Source of the DNA: Macrocystis pyrifera
Taxonomy: Eukaryota > Sar > Phaeophyceae > Laminariales > Laminariaceae
DNA length: 64,000 bases
Assembly: GCA_031763025.1 (NCBI GenBank)
Contig: JASSKH010000015.1
Span: 12,938,774 to 13,002,773 of the forward strand
Direction: 5' to 3'
The notes beneath the pieces were generated by a model. The model had not been told where the DNA came from, did not search any database, and saw nothing but the letters and a program-made list of their open reading frames with translations. This document shows, one piece after another, positions 1 through 10,437 of this stretch (position 1 is its first letter; every line of letters starts with the position of its first letter). Made by a program: the position numbers and the translations under genes.

Positions 1-411
1 GGGAGGCTTTGGTCTGACACCAGCTTGCTTTTCCATTCCCACGCAACACTGCCGGTGGTGTTAAGGCTCACGCCTGAAACCGGGGATGACAGCAAATATC
101 CCCGCCTTGCTGCAATGCCGCACAGCGGTTACCGGTAGGGAACGAAGTAGCTCCTGCGCTGGCGCAACCTCCACGTTTGAATTAGTTGCCGTTCAGCGCA
201 ACAGGCGTCGGACCGCGCGTCGCGCGTAGCGAAGCACTGGGTTTCGCGCCGCGCGAGCTTTTTCGCCTAAAGGCCTGCCGGGCACTGTCCTTCCCACCTC
301 GTTTGTTTTCTCTGTGGTCGAAAACAATGTTCAAGGTGTCTAAACAACACACTTCGTCAGGTGGTTTTCGGGCGTACATTAACGCAATATCACATTTTGT
401 GTGCAGGCCCT

Positions 412-454
<43 letters not shown>

Positions 455-1240
455 GGGGGGGGGGGGGGGGCTGTGGGGGCTACACGCCCGCGGCGCGCGA
501 GCGCAACACGCTTACCAGCTCACTTTTCCCTTCACGGAACAGGCGCCGGCGCCCTAAATACGGCATGCCCTAGTTGCAGGCCCGACCGTAGGAGTTCAAC
601 CATGTTAAAGCTCCGGAAGTTTGCCCTGGGCACCCGTACGACGCGACACAGAGCTGGTATGCCATGAAAATCAGACAAACGGCGTGCAGCAGGGATGTTG
701 CAGCAAAAGAGGCAGCGGTAGTAGCATCGGCGCGGTCGAGAGCGAAGGTCCTCAACACCCACCGGGGACAACGGGAAGCAAGGACTGCGCCAACTAACGC
801 TGTGAGACTTGGCTTAACCTCGCCCGTCAAATCTCCTTGCCTCGCTGAAAACACTCAAGTGTCGCCACAATCATGGGAAACCTTTGTTTCTACGCGATCC
901 GCCGAACGACGACGCACCCGAAGCATTGCGCACCGATTTGTTTTCGAGATAAAACAATGCTGCAATGACACGCGCGACCAGTGCCGCGATTGGCCAACAA
1001 ACCTACTACCGGCGCTGGCGGTCGGGGCGTAGGGCATTGTGCATGGTAGGAGGCGTAGCAACAGCAGCGTTCGTGGGTGAATCGTACCCACCAGGTGGTT
1101 GATCACTTCGGAGCTTGGTGCTGTTTTCTGTTTTCGGATAAACCTCCGTGGAGGGGGTGTGGTATTCAATGCACCCCCGGTGGTAAAGTTACGGTCGAAA
1201 ACCGAACCAACCAAAACATGTATCACCGGGTGTGCTCACC
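1..1240. other. Unassigned GC-rich DNA with a long G run
   Basis: No recognisable gene. A G-rich homopolymer run interrupted by single Ts lies at about 413-470. A 122-codon frame at 664-1032 (+) and several overlapping frames on both strands have no family features that I recognise, and the frames across the G run are only polyglycine. Confidence 0.4.
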
Positions 1241-1256
1241 TAGGTGTGTGTGTGTG

Positions 1257-1380
1257 TGGGGGGGGGGGGGGTACTCATTATCGTGCATGGCCGTAGTCAT
1301 ATGACCATAGACCTTCGCATCCCTACAATGCCGGGACGGAGCACGTCGGGCTTCCACCGACCAGGCAGACATTGCTTGGA
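1257..1380 (-). mobile_element. PolyC-SINE, 5'-truncated copy
   Basis: Read on the minus strand it ends GAGTACC plus a C run (plus-strand G run at 1258-1270) and carries the family block with CTATGGTCATATGACTACGG. It stops at the family's TGCAAGCAATGTCTG region and is followed by another G run at 1382-1396. A (GT)n run precedes it. Confidence 0.75.
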
Positions 1381-1399
1381 TGGGGGGGGGGGGGGGTGA

Positions 1400-2520
1400 T
1401 ACCGAAGAGGGGGTGTGTTTTGTTCCGTGTTACCACGTATTCTAGCTGGCATGCGATCGTACCGCAATAGCAGTACTACTATGGCGTATAGCCCCACGAA
1501 CAAGAGGCAACCCAATACGAACAATCTAAGGCCCCCTTTTTCGAGGGTGACCTACCCGGTTCGTTTCATGACCTGCGGAACACGGGAGGTATGTTGGTGT
1601 AGAGAAATCATCGATGGAGTACCCGCTCGTGTTAGCTATCGAACGAAAACCGCGTTGGATACGAACGTAATACTGCTGTGTATGTATATCGATGTCGTTG
1701 TCTACAATTCTTTGGAGTGTGGAGAGATGGCTGCTGTGGGCCGGGCGGGAGCGTCCTTTCGCCCTGTGTGCACACCAAACCACCCTCGGCGAAATCCGAG
1801 GACGAAACGCCTCAACGATCTTTTCCCAACGTTTTGTCATTTGCTTCGAGCTTGCAGTTAGCGCGGACGGAGTTCCGGCTGTCAACCAGACCTACGTACA
1901 CACTTTCATCGAATCACGGGGATCGCCGTGATGATGATGTCGTCACATTATCAGCTCAATGACATTTCTCCGAAATGCCAACCGCATTGGCTTGAGTTGG
2001 TGGGTAAACTCCTTCTGGCAACGCCAGCGACTGCAAGTTGACGATAGATGGATGCACAGGTCGTAAATATCGTGCTGCGCAAGTTCTAGGCGACAGCAAA
2101 GGTACTGCTGTTTACGTGCACCCTGAAAACTTGGCAGTTCCTTCGTAGCGACAACAGACCTATTGTTTACGTTGAATACTTCAAAAACTTGGTATTAATG
2201 ATCCCTGCGTAGCTGCAACGGAGCTATTTGCCATCGAAAATTATCGACTCGGTCGAGCTACTATTAATAGCGACAGCAGAGCTCACGTTTGTTTATGGAA
2301 CGTACTGCGCACAAGATTTCCCACTGCTGGTTGCATGTCATCGAAATTTGTCAACTCAGTCCATCCGGCTCGGTCTACCCGCCCCGTTCCGCGGGAAGCA
2401 ACATGTTGTACAGCAGTTTGGGCTGATACTTCGGGAGCTAAGAAATTCTGCAGTGTAGCCGCTGTCGCCAGGGACTCGCGCAAGTAGGATATCGGAACCA
2501 ACGGAACTGCCACTATCTAC
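1400..2520. other. Unassigned DNA
   Basis: A 148-codon frame at 1415-1861 (+) overlaps a 119-codon frame on the other strand. Neither shows a domain or splice context that I recognise. No repeat family of this window is visible here. Confidence 0.35.
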
Positions 2521-2522
2521 TA

Positions 2523-2627
2523 TTACGGGGGACCGCAGTAAATAGGACCAAATATTGTCGGTAAAAATATTGAAATGTATAGGTTTTTATGTACACCATA
2601 GGTCCTATTAACTATGGCCCACCGTAA
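2523..2627 (+). mobile_element. MITE-G5, complete copy
   Basis: This is the reference description for the family. The element is about 105 bp. It starts TTACGGGGG and ends CCCCCGTAA (here CACCGTAA), with about 25 bp of inverted terminal sequence that includes CCATAGTAAATAGGACC. The interior is A/T-rich and directional (ATATTGTTAGTAAAAATAGG then TATATAGGTTTTTATGTAC). The + orientation has the ATATTGTTAG end first. It is flanked by TA on both sides, which suits a Tc1/mariner-type mobilised MITE. It has no coding capacity. Confidence 0.85.
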
Positions 2628-2654
2628 TACAGCAGCTGTCTTTCAACTTGCGTG

Positions 2655-2785
2655 CGTTGTTGTGTGTGTCGTGCTCTTCACATTCAACCGTTGTTTCTAC
2701 CCGTCGACATCCAGCACAACCAGTGTCCGTACCGATTCTTCAATCCTATAGAGATACAATCTCTTGCACGGAATGCCGTAAACTT
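2655..2785 (-). mobile_element. AAC-LINE 3'-end fragment
   Basis: This piece matches the last ~110 bp of the AAC-LINE in reverse: GTGAAGAGCACGACACACAC at the tail, then the block with ACCCGTCGACATCCAGCACA on the plus strand. It is a strongly 5'-truncated copy, lies next to the MITE-G5 just upstream and has no coding part. Confidence 0.65.
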
Positions 2786-3084
2786 AACCCCACAAAAAAC
2801 AAAAAAAGGACGTTTCGGCGGCGTTCGGCTTGAGGCGGGCGCTTCAGGCAACTCGAGCACGGGTCCCTACCTCTGTCGCGCAGCCAAAATTAGAAACTTG
2901 AAGTCCGTACGTAGCTCGTACTACCAGTACATCGTCATTGCCATGCGTTTTGATGCTTGATACAACGAACGGCGGTTTCGAACGATTGATGACTGGGGCC
3001 TCCGATTAATCTTGGCCCGAAACATGTGTGGACATCAACAACAATTCATGTTATCTCTGCCTCGTGGTTTTGCGGCCGCAGAGC

Positions 3085-3185
3085 GCGCATCTCTAGATAA
3101 TCGGCACGGACACCGCCTGGATGTGCTGTGTGCTGGATGTCGATGGGTAAAATGGAAGAACGGTTCAATGCGAACACACACAAAC
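3085..3185 (+). mobile_element. AAC-LINE 3'-end fragment
   Basis: A diverged copy of the family tail: ATCTCTAGATAATCGGCACG, then GATGTCGATGGGTAAA, then a (AC)n-like end at about 3174-3183. It directly precedes the larger AAC-LINE copy, so the two lie head-to-tail. Confidence 0.6.
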
Positions 3186-3323
3186 TCGACCGTGAGTAAG
3201 AGTTACATCTGCTTAGTCGCAAACGGTTCGGCCCGGAGCTGTATGATAGGACGACCGCCCCCCTTAGCCTGAAAGTCCGAATGCTGAAGGCCGAGGTGAT
3301 TTGAGACCCTGCTGTACGGGTGT

Positions 3324-3635
3324 GTGACGTGGACCCTCAGAGCGGAACACTTTGCCAAGCTTCGAACGGCTCACCACCAAGTCCTGTTGCGAGCCATTGG
3401 CTTCCAGCGCCGACTTCGTACTGACCATACCACCCTCTCGTACGCGAAGGCCCTCAAGATGACACGTTGCGATAGCATCGAAACGACCATCCGCAAACGG
3501 CGGCTCTTCTTCGCGGGGGGGGGTGGCACGGCAAAGCAAGGATCGATTACCCAGTCGGGTGAATGTTCGGGGCGATGGCTGGTGGGGAGAACCGGAGACC
3601 TGGCGGACAGTTTAAGACTTGGCATAGATGCATAG
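3324..3635 (+). pseudogene. LINE reverse transcriptase C-terminal fragment
   Basis: This is the longest intact stretch of the AAC-LINE coding region, 103 codons. The segment from TWTLRAEHFAKLRTAHHQVL to TIRKRRLFFAG is the post-palm region found in many non-LTR retrotransposon proteins, beyond the FADD catalytic block, which is missing here. After about residue 70 the frame slips relative to the minus-strand copy at 6.95-7.45 kb, where ARCLADDLRVF follows in frame. It is part of the larger element at 3190-5432 and is inferred non-functional. Confidence 0.6.
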
Positions 3636-3865
3636 TCTAAGACCTTAGGGAGTTCCGAGCCACCGAAGGGTCAACGGAACTTGCCACCTTGGTGTTTGGA
3701 GTTGAGACCGCGCTGTGGTCCGCTGCTGCAAAAAAGGCGGGGAAGTGGTACCGGCGGATTCTCGTAGCAGCCGAACGGTTCATGGTGAGGTGGTACGAGG
3801 CTGAGGCTGAGCTGAGTAAGCAGCGCCGCGCATCCGCCGTGGGTGGTGTCCAAGGGAATGGGGGG

Positions 3866-4424
3866 AGGGGGGGGGGGGGGGTACTCGATAGGAGAGATGT
3901 ACTCGATCTCGTGCATGGCCGTAGTCGTATGACCATAGACCCTCGCATCCCTACAATGCCGGGACGGAGCATGTCGGGTTTTCACCGACCAGGCAGACAT
4001 TGCTTGCACCAAGCGCGAAGCGCCGTGAGGTGTCCGGCGAGTCGCATGAAGGGTGAGCTGCATCCTACTAAGAACCGCTTGTGAGGCAGACTCGCATATG
4101 GATGACAGCCTCAATGAGTTAGTTTAATTTCCGGTGTAGCCACTTCCAGAGACAGCAATGGGAGTACTATGTAACTGCCTCTTGGGTGCCTTACCTTGAA
4201 CACTACGTGATACGACCAATTCCCTTTGTGCAGAGTAAAGGTTCTTTACTTCGCACAAATGATCTCACTCGACAACCAGGTGTGGGCGACCGTCAAAAAA
4301 AAAAAAAAAAAAAAAAAAAAACGGTACCCTGCATGTCTAGTTCACGTAGTGAGCGGCATGTTTTACAGTGTCGTTGCCAACCGACGCCAACCCAACCCAT
4401 ATATAATATATATATATATATATA
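3866..4424 (-). mobile_element. PolyC-SINE, near full-length, inserted in AAC-LINE
   Basis: This is the reference copy of the family. On the minus strand it begins near the TATATA run at 4400-4424 with GGTTGGGTTGGCGTCGGTTG. It contains an internal T run (plus-strand A run at about 4296-4320) and ends GAGTACC plus C(n) (plus-strand G run at 3861-3880). The last ~70 bp resemble the PolyC-LINE 3' end. Flanks AATGGGGGGAGGGG (about 3858) and AATGAGGGGAAGGG (about 4425) look like an imperfect target-site duplication. The 3' end carries a short duplication of GTACTCGAT that also occurs in the copy at 40.75 kb. Confidence 0.8.
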
Positions 4425-5434
4425 ATGAGGGGAAGGGGGGCAACAAGAGGAGTGGCAGAAAACCCGACCAAGGGAGTGCGGGGAGGGGTGGGGTCAGGCG
4501 TAGAAGGGAAACTGCAGTGGACGAAAGTAGGAAGGAGATGGCAGACAGGGTAGCAAGGTACCGGGCGGACTAGGAAGTAGAACATGCCTAAACTACTCGT
4601 GCCACCAACTGGTGCAGCTGGTTCGAGCGTGGTCTCCCTTTGTCGTTCTTTTATTTTTGTTTATTTTTATTTCATTTTATTTTCTTTTTGTGCTGACCCT
4701 GCGTGATTTTCATCTTATTTAGTTCTCTTCCTTTCTCCGATTGATACGAGCCTTATTGAAGGAGTCGTGTGGCGTGGGTGGATGACGAGCCTGCTTTGCT
4801 TGTTTCGTATTGTCCAACGCCGAGGGGCCGGGCATAGTTGACGAACGCTGGACAGAGGCGGCAGACAGGGTAGCAAGGTACCAGTAGGACTAGCAGGGAG
4901 ACCCTGGCTGTGCTACTCGTATATACCATAAACTGCTGCCGCTACCTGGAGGATGCTTTGTGTGTTGGTTTGCCTGTTATTTTCCCTTGGTTCTTAGTCT
5001 TACTCTGTTGACAACTAGTGGTGTTTTTCTTCTTTTTCCTTTGTTTTTCCAGCTCGTTTTTTCCAAGTGTCCGCCAGATCCCCTGCGGGGGGGGCACGAT
5101 GGTTTGTTTCTTATATTTGTTTCTCGTTTCTTTTTCTCTTTCGAATTGTCTTCCTTGTTTTTGTTTTGTTTTCTCTTTGTTTCGTTTCGTTTCTGTAGGT
5201 CATGGAATGTATATGTCGTGCCTGCCGTACGCAGTATGATGACATGGCATTGCATTGCATACGTGGCAACGTAGTATCTCTATATTTGTGGCGTAGCTTT
5301 GTGACCACAGAACTTGTATCTCTCTAGGATTGAAGAACCGGCACGGACACTGGTTGTGCTGATGTCGACGGGTAGAAAGAACGGTTTAATGTGAAGAAAA
5401 CAACAACAACAACAACAACAACAGTCGTGCTAGT

Positions 5435-6392
5435 CGTGTGAGAAAAAAAACAGCAACAACTTGCCCGCCTCTCGTTATTAATACAAAATATACGTACGTA
5501 CAAGCTCATGACAGTTAGCGTCGGTGAGTTTTTGTTTTTTCTGTGATACCTCCCTCACTCCCTTCCTATTCAAAATCGATATTTCTTGCAGTTTGGTAAC
5601 GTGCCGGTAAATGCCATGATTCCAGGTACAAAATAAAGTACAGCAGTGCAGAGTATATAGTGTTATCACAGCAGTAGTATTAATAGTAGTACCTAGCATA
5701 GTACCTAGGAGATTACCCCGGCTGTCGTCATCGTGCATTGGTTGGCATAAACTTGAAACTTGATGTACAACTATTTAATACGTCAGCCGTGCGTTCGACG
5801 GATTGAATGGTTAATACTCAGGTTTGCAAGCTGCTCCGCTGTGTGTGTTCTTCACATTAATAAACCTGCTCTGTTTTACCTGGTCTATTAATAGTTGTTG
5901 CGTCCGTTTTTCTGTTCTATTTTACGTTCCGTGGGCGTAGCTCGTCTTGTTGCTGATTTTCTTCTACATACGTATATACATATATATATATTCGTGCTGT
6001 TGACTCATCTATTGATTGTTCGATATTTTGCCGCTCCTCCTCCTCCTCCTCCTCCTCCTCCACCACCTCCTCTTCTTGTTCGGGGTCTGCGTGTCCGCAC
6101 GCGGCTGATTTATCCCTTGGAATGTATATGATATCACGCAAATTGCAAACCTGAGTACAGACAGGGTGGGCTCCGATTCAAGGCAGCGGTGTGCCAGGCC
6201 TACAGAGTTTCCAAACAGGTCTTTCTCTGATTCCGGGATGTTTTACGTAGTTTTTAGTATCTCCATGCCAAGCCCTTTGACCACCCGTGCTAATAACTCA
6301 GTGTTGGCTCTCATTAAACCGCACCCCTGTGTCGACCTGGTGATACGTCTGCCGCCATGCATCACAATTAATACACCACCCTGTTTAGACTA
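5435..6392. other. Unassigned low-complexity DNA with a 15-bp inverted repeat
   Basis: TACTCAGGTTTGCAA at about 5817 is exactly inverted as TTGCAAACCTGAGTA at about 6144. A (CTC)n run lies at 6036-6072 and a TA-rich run at 5970-5990. A short ATACGTCAG...TGCAAGC block at 5777-5835 recurs at 46682-46740. No gene is recognised. Confidence 0.4.
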
Positions 6393-6497
6393 TTACGAGG
6401 GAACATTGTAAATAGGACCTACGGTACACACAAACAACTATATATTTCCGTATTTTTACTAAGGACATTTGGTCCTGTTTACTATGGTCTCCCGTAA
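6393..6497 (-). mobile_element. MITE-G5 copy
   Basis: Full length, minus orientation. The left end has diverged (TTACGAGGGAACATTGTAAA); the right end is CCCGTAA. TA lies on the left side. Confidence 0.75.
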
Positions 6498-6554
6498 AAC
6501 GAAAGCGGTCGAATTCACAGCTCACGTCTCTAGCCTAGAAACATTTAGGACAAA

Positions 6555-7447
6555 CAGCTGTTGTTGTTGTTGTCTTCACATTAAATCGTCATTTCTACCC
6601 AGCTTCCATCAGTACACCCAGCGTCCGTCCTGATTCCTTATCCTAGAGAGATGCTGACTCCGTGGTCACAGACTGAGACAGAGGAAGACCAAAAACAAAA
6701 CAAAAAAATCGCAAATTCAAGTGTCAAGCAAGTGAAAGGCCAGCGTACCGGGTACGAGACACAACAACAAACACAAGCAGGACCAAAAAGACAATAAAAA
6801 ACAAAAACAAATTTTTGAAATGAAACAGAATACAAAGCGACGTAAGGATTTCAGAAAGGCTGCCAGACGGAAAGCATACGTACTCAGGAGGGACAGATAT
6901 CTGCTGCGCGGACGAAGCAACACGAAAGAGAGGGAGCTACAGGCAAAGCCTATAAGAGCTTGTCGAGCCGATACCAAGCCACCCGATCTATCATTTCGTT
7001 TCTGCATTCATCGAAGGCTGTATCAGTGCGGCTGCCCTTCTCCCCTCCCCCCCTCCCGTTGTCGCCGTTCTTGCCGTCCTCAGCTGCGTGGCGCAGCCGG
7101 CTCCTCTGTGCCTCGTCCCTGTGCCACCTCGCCATGAACCAGTCCGCCGCTTCGACGACCCCCCGGTACCACTTCCCGCTCTTCTTAGCCGCCCTCGGCC
7201 ATAACACTGCGTTTCTACTCCGAACATCAGAGGGGAGCTTTCCGTGGACCCCTCGGTGGCTTGGAAAACCCTGAGGTCGTCTGCTAAACATCGGGCCCAG
7301 TTCTTTTCCGGTCGGCCTGGTCCTGGTTTCTCCCAGACCAGCCATCGTCCCAAACACCAGCCGCCGGGTCAGCCGCTCATTGATCGTCCGCCGTACGGCC
7401 CATTCTGTATCATTACAAAAATAACAGCTGTCGCCACACAGCAGCAC
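6555..7447 (-). mobile_element. AAC-LINE, 5'-truncated copy
   Basis: On the minus strand the coding part runs through FGTMAGLGETRTRPTGKELG, AAKKSGKWYRGVVEAADWFM and ECRNEMIDRVAWYRLDKLL, followed by a T-rich 3' region that ends in AATGTGAAGACAACAACAAC (plus-strand 6556-6580). This copy and the one at 3190-5432 together show the family's C-terminus and 3' end. Only the C-terminal ~140 residues of the LINE protein remain. Confidence 0.75.
6950..7447 (-). pseudogene. LINE protein C-terminal fragment, 165 codons
   Basis: The open stretch covers the C-terminal tail of the AAC-LINE protein and ends LDKLL before the stop. It is similar in order and content to the broken copy at 3.5-3.9 kb and 4.5 kb (RAAKKSGKWYRG against SAAAKKAGKWYRR). 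The first ~30 residues after the apparent start at the high-coordinate end do not match the other copy and are probably flanking sequence. No catalytic residues are included, so it is not expected to encode an active enzyme. Confidence 0.6.
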
Positions 7448-7465
7448 TGAGCAGCAGTACTCGTG

Positions 7466-7610
7466 TGTGTGTTCTTCACATTAAAAACCGTTCTTTCTAC
7501 CCGTCGACATCCAGTACAACCAGTGTCCGTGCTGATTCTTCAATCCTAGAGAGATTCAAGTTCTGTCGTCACAAAACTACGCCACAGCTAACGGATACTA
7601 CATCGTTACG
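7466..7610 (-). mobile_element. AAC-LINE 3'-end fragment
   Basis: About 145 bp of the family tail, ending in GAAGAACACACACACGAG on the minus strand. It abuts the next AAC-LINE copy in the same orientation. Confidence 0.65.
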
Positions 7611-7627
7611 TATGCAGTGTGAATGTG

Positions 7628-8195
7628 TGTGTTCTTCACTTGAAACCGTTCTTTCTACCCGTCGACATCCAGCACAACCAGTGTCCGTGCCGATTCTTCA
7701 ACAAGCACATTGCCAGAACAGCAGTAGACAATGCAATGCTATGACATCATATTGGAAAGGACAGGCACGACACGCATGTTCTATGAAAAAGAGAACACGA
7801 AAGAAAACCAAGGTAAACAAAAACAGCGGAAAAAAAGAAAAAAGAAGAGAAAAAACTGTCGTGCCTCCCCGCAGGGGGGATGTGGCAGACACTTGAAATT
7901 AATGAGCTAAAGACAAAACACCACTACTTAAAAACAGAGGAAGACTAAAAACCAAGCAGCAAGGGCAAGTAACACAGGCAAACCGAAGCACAAAAGCACC
8001 CTCCAGGTAGCCGCAGCAGGTTGTGGTACGAGTAGCATAGCCAGGTTCTCCCCACCAGTCCGCCTGGGACCTTGCTACCCTGTCTGCGGTCTCCGGCCTG
8101 CGTTCGTCAACTATGCCCCGCCCCTCGGCGTCAGACAATACGAAACAAGCAAAGCAGGCTCGTCGTCCACTCACACCACACGACCAAAGGAAGAG
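7628..8195 (-). mobile_element. AAC-LINE 3' region, 5'-truncated copy
   Basis: On the minus strand it covers the last coding remnant (DERRPETADRVARSQADW at about 8040-8110) and the T-rich 3' region that aligns with 4767-5400, ending in GTGAAGAACACACACATTC. The paired copies show that CTGCGGGGNGGCACGA is a conserved block of the 3' region. Confidence 0.7.
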
Positions 8196-8204
8196 AACGT
8201 AATA

Positions 8205-8309
8205 TTACGGGGGTCCATAGTTAATAGGACCTATGGTATACATAAAAATATATATATTTACCTATTTTTACTAACAAAATTTGGTCCTACTTACTATGGC
8301 CCCCCGTAA
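8205..8309 (-). mobile_element. MITE-G5, complete copy
   Basis: Full length with TA on both sides (left 8203-8204, right 8310-8311). Very close to the family consensus. Confidence 0.85.
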
Positions 8310-8459
8310 TAATAATATCAACAATAGAAGGAACTCGCGCAGAAGGAACATGGCAACTAACTGTCATCAACTGGATGAGCAGAAGGACGTTGTAACTTGT
8401 CATCAACTGGTTGCGCAGAAGGAAGGACACTGCTGTCAACTGATTGTGTGCAAACAAAG

Positions 8460-8720
8460 ATGACAGGACAGGTGACATGTCAAGCAAGGCAAAACGTGCG
8501 CTGTCAAGGGTGCAGGGGCGGTTGTTCCATACTAAAACCTACCACTCTGGACGTAAACAAAAGGATCATTTATGCATGAATATCAAGACAAAAAAACCCT
8601 TACATTTCCGCCCAAAGTAGTAGTATTTTGGGGTCAGTCAAGGCATGTCAAGGCAAAGTTGCTGTCTCTCTCGAGCGGTGAAAGTGCTGTCTCTTGAACA
8701 TCTATCGTTGTGTGCGGCTG
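8460..8720 (+). repeat. Dispersed repeat pair member, interrupted by MITE-S
   Basis: Matches 22525-22705 in the order GACATGTCAAG, GCAAAACGT, GCTGTCAAGGGTG, ACTAAAACCTA, then GTCAGTCAAGGCATGTCAAG. Here a MITE-S sits between ACTAAAACCTA and GTATTTTGG; at 22.6 kb those two blocks are adjacent. Confidence 0.75.
8542..8620. mobile_element. MITE-S insertion with TA duplication
   Basis: A 79-bp insert with ends CCACTCTGGACG and CGCCCAAAGTAG (inverted: CTACTTTGGGCG). TA occurs at 8540-8541 and 8621-8622, and the uninterrupted copy at 22618-22622 has one TA. The terminal sequence is reminiscent of Stowaway-type MITEs, a similarity judged by eye. Confidence 0.75.
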
Positions 8721-8950
8721 TTCGGCTGCTTGTCTGTGCCATACTGCCATACTGAGATCCCCCAAAACCGTACCGGTATACCGTTTTTTTTTGGCACAAC
8801 ATAACGGCGGACACCTCACGAGCTTCGAAAGGGGACCCTGTTTTCTTGGACCCGTGTGCCGTGAAAAACTAGAAAAGTCGCATTTGCTCGTAATTTAGTA
8901 CCTGGTACTGTTAAAAAACAGCTTGACTTTGTTGAACGTACTCACACACC

Positions 8951-9085
8951 AAGCAGATAATCGATTCCCACCTAATGATATTGATCTTGCAGGGTAGATA
9001 CATGATTTATTCCTGATCTGTACGATCTGTATGTGATCTAGCTCATAATGTGCTGCCGGGTGGGAACCGTATAACCCGTATGATC
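8951..9085 (+). repeat. Dispersed repeat, copy 1 of 2
   Basis: GATTCCCAC, TGATCTGTACGATCTGT, GATCTAGCTCAT and GCCGGGTGGGA occur in the same order as at 21119-21275. The two copies are diverged. No coding frame is shared. Confidence 0.55.
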
Positions 9086-9113
9086 TACTACTACTACTAC
9101 TACTACTACTGCA

Positions 9114-9212
9114 TTACGGGGGACCACAGTTAATAGGACCAAATATTGTCAGTAAAAGTAGAAAAATATATAGGTTTTGTACCGTAGGTCCTATTTACTA
9201 CGGTCTTCCGAA
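9114..9212 (+). mobile_element. MITE-G5 copy
   Basis: Full length with a decayed right end (CGGTCTTCCGAAA). It follows a short (CTA)n run. Confidence 0.75.
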
Positions 9213-9410
9213 ACAGCTGTACATCTTTCCCGCGATGGATCTGTAGGGCACACAGATCCTTTGCGCTAGGTCTCATGGCGGAACGTCAGGGCTACTGATA
9301 TATATATCATCTATGACAGCAGTATTATTGTAGAATGGATCGAAAATCTGTCCGGATTTTGGGAGTATGCCAGTCATGGAGATTATCTATAGCACCAACT
9401 CTTTTATCAA

Positions 9411-9484
9411 TAACACCGCAGTCCCGTGTGGGGGACAGACTACTCAGAGTTTGACTGCTTTGTCCCAAAAACGGGGTTGCCGTG
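9411..9484. mobile_element. MITE-Q, decayed copy
   Basis: ACCGCAGTCCCGTGTGGGGGACA followed by GAGTTTGACTGCTTTGTCCC matches the two halves of MITE-Q. The outermost ends are lost. Confidence 0.5.
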
Positions 9485-9496
9485 CATACCAATATT

Positions 9497-9601
9497 TTAC
9501 GGGGGGCCATAGTAAATAGGACCAAAAACGGCTAGTAAAAATAGGGAATTATATAGGTTTTTGTCTGCGCCGTAGGTCCTTGTTACTATGGTCCCCCGGA
9601 A
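9497..9601 (+). mobile_element. MITE-G5 copy
   Basis: Full length. The right end reads CCCCCGGAA instead of CCCCCGTAA. Confidence 0.8.
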
Positions 9602-9747
9602 TAGTAGATCTACCCGACGTCTGGAAATATTGAAGTAGGTGAAACGTCAACATCATCGATATGATGTCAAGAAGAAGCGGCGGTAATAATAATGTCGTTC
9701 AACGCAATATACTTGACAGAAGGCGACAAAGCATACGCATACGGCGG

Positions 9748-9756
9748 GCAGCAGCA

Positions 9757-9797
<41 letters not shown>
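9748..9797 (+). repeat. (CAG)n microsatellite
   Basis: A (CAG)n run with one GAG interruption. Long frames through it are only polyglutamine, polyalanine or polyserine and do not indicate a gene. Confidence 0.9.
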
Positions 9798-9800
<3 letters not shown>

Positions 9801-10055
9801 CGAAAAATACGAAACAATCGGCCGAGCCGCCGAGAGCCAGGCCGAGCGTATGCACGTTTGCATCCATACGAATAGTATACAGACAAGAGACAGGAAGACA
9901 AACTGAAAAGTCAATGTTCTGCCTCGAATTACCACCTTCCGCGCGTGCAAGCGTTTGTTTGTGTCCTTGTATCATTCCGTTATATCTTGCATATATGCTC
10001 TCAACAACATATTTAACGTCAAACGCTTAGCGTACATACCCTATTCCCCCTACTA

Positions 10056-10160
10056 TTACGGAGGACCGTAGTTAATAGGACCTACGGTACAAACAAACAC
10101 CCATATATTTCAATATTTATACTAACAATATTTGGTCCTATTTACTATGGCTCCCCGTAA
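10056..10160 (-). mobile_element. MITE-G5, complete copy
   Basis: Full length, minus orientation, TA on both sides. Confidence 0.85.
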
Positions 10161-10437
10161 TATTAATAATAGCGGGATACAACACGCAACAAACCTCGGG
10201 GCCAATCTAAAAGCCACCAGGTACCTGGTAGCTTGGAAAAGCACTACTATTGATAGTCCCGCACAAGAAACACGCAAGACAGCACATCACCCTCTAGGCA
10301 ACGGGTAGGTAGGGTAAAACGCTAACTAACGCTAAGCGACATGTCTCCGGAAACATCTCGGACCACACAATACCATAACGCCGCTATTTTCACGGGGCGT
10401 GGCCCCGTAAAAAAATCGGAGAAAACTCCTATTTAAG

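Larger units (their letters stand above)
3190..5432 (+). mobile_element. AAC-LINE (non-LTR retrotransposon), 5'-truncated, split by a PolyC-SINE
   Basis: The coding part (about 3190-3866) is the C-terminal region of a LINE reverse transcriptase. It reads KVRMLKAEVI, then TWTLRAEHFAKLRTAHHQVL, then IETTIRKRRLFFAG and GKWYRRILVAAERFMVRWY. A PolyC-SINE occupies 3866-4424, and the same LINE resumes with RKEMADRVARYRAD at about 4515-4570. The long T-rich 3' region carries a second related segment (about 4836-4925) and ends at 5390-5432 in GTGAAGAAAACAACAACAAC. The frame is broken near 3310 by an extra T and elsewhere, so the copy is dead. The reverse transcriptase core and any endonuclease are absent through 5' truncation. 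Confidence 0.75.

Noticed and set aside
413-470. Frames of polyglycine across the G run
   Set aside because: Pure homopolymer translation in overlapping frames; no flanking coding evidence.
3371-4114. Minus-strand frames of 84-147 codons over the LINE/SINE junction
   Set aside because: They overlap the plus-strand LINE coding remnant and the PolyC-SINE and recur at each SINE copy (for example MSAWSVKTRHAPSRHCRDAR), so they are SINE-derived and not genes.
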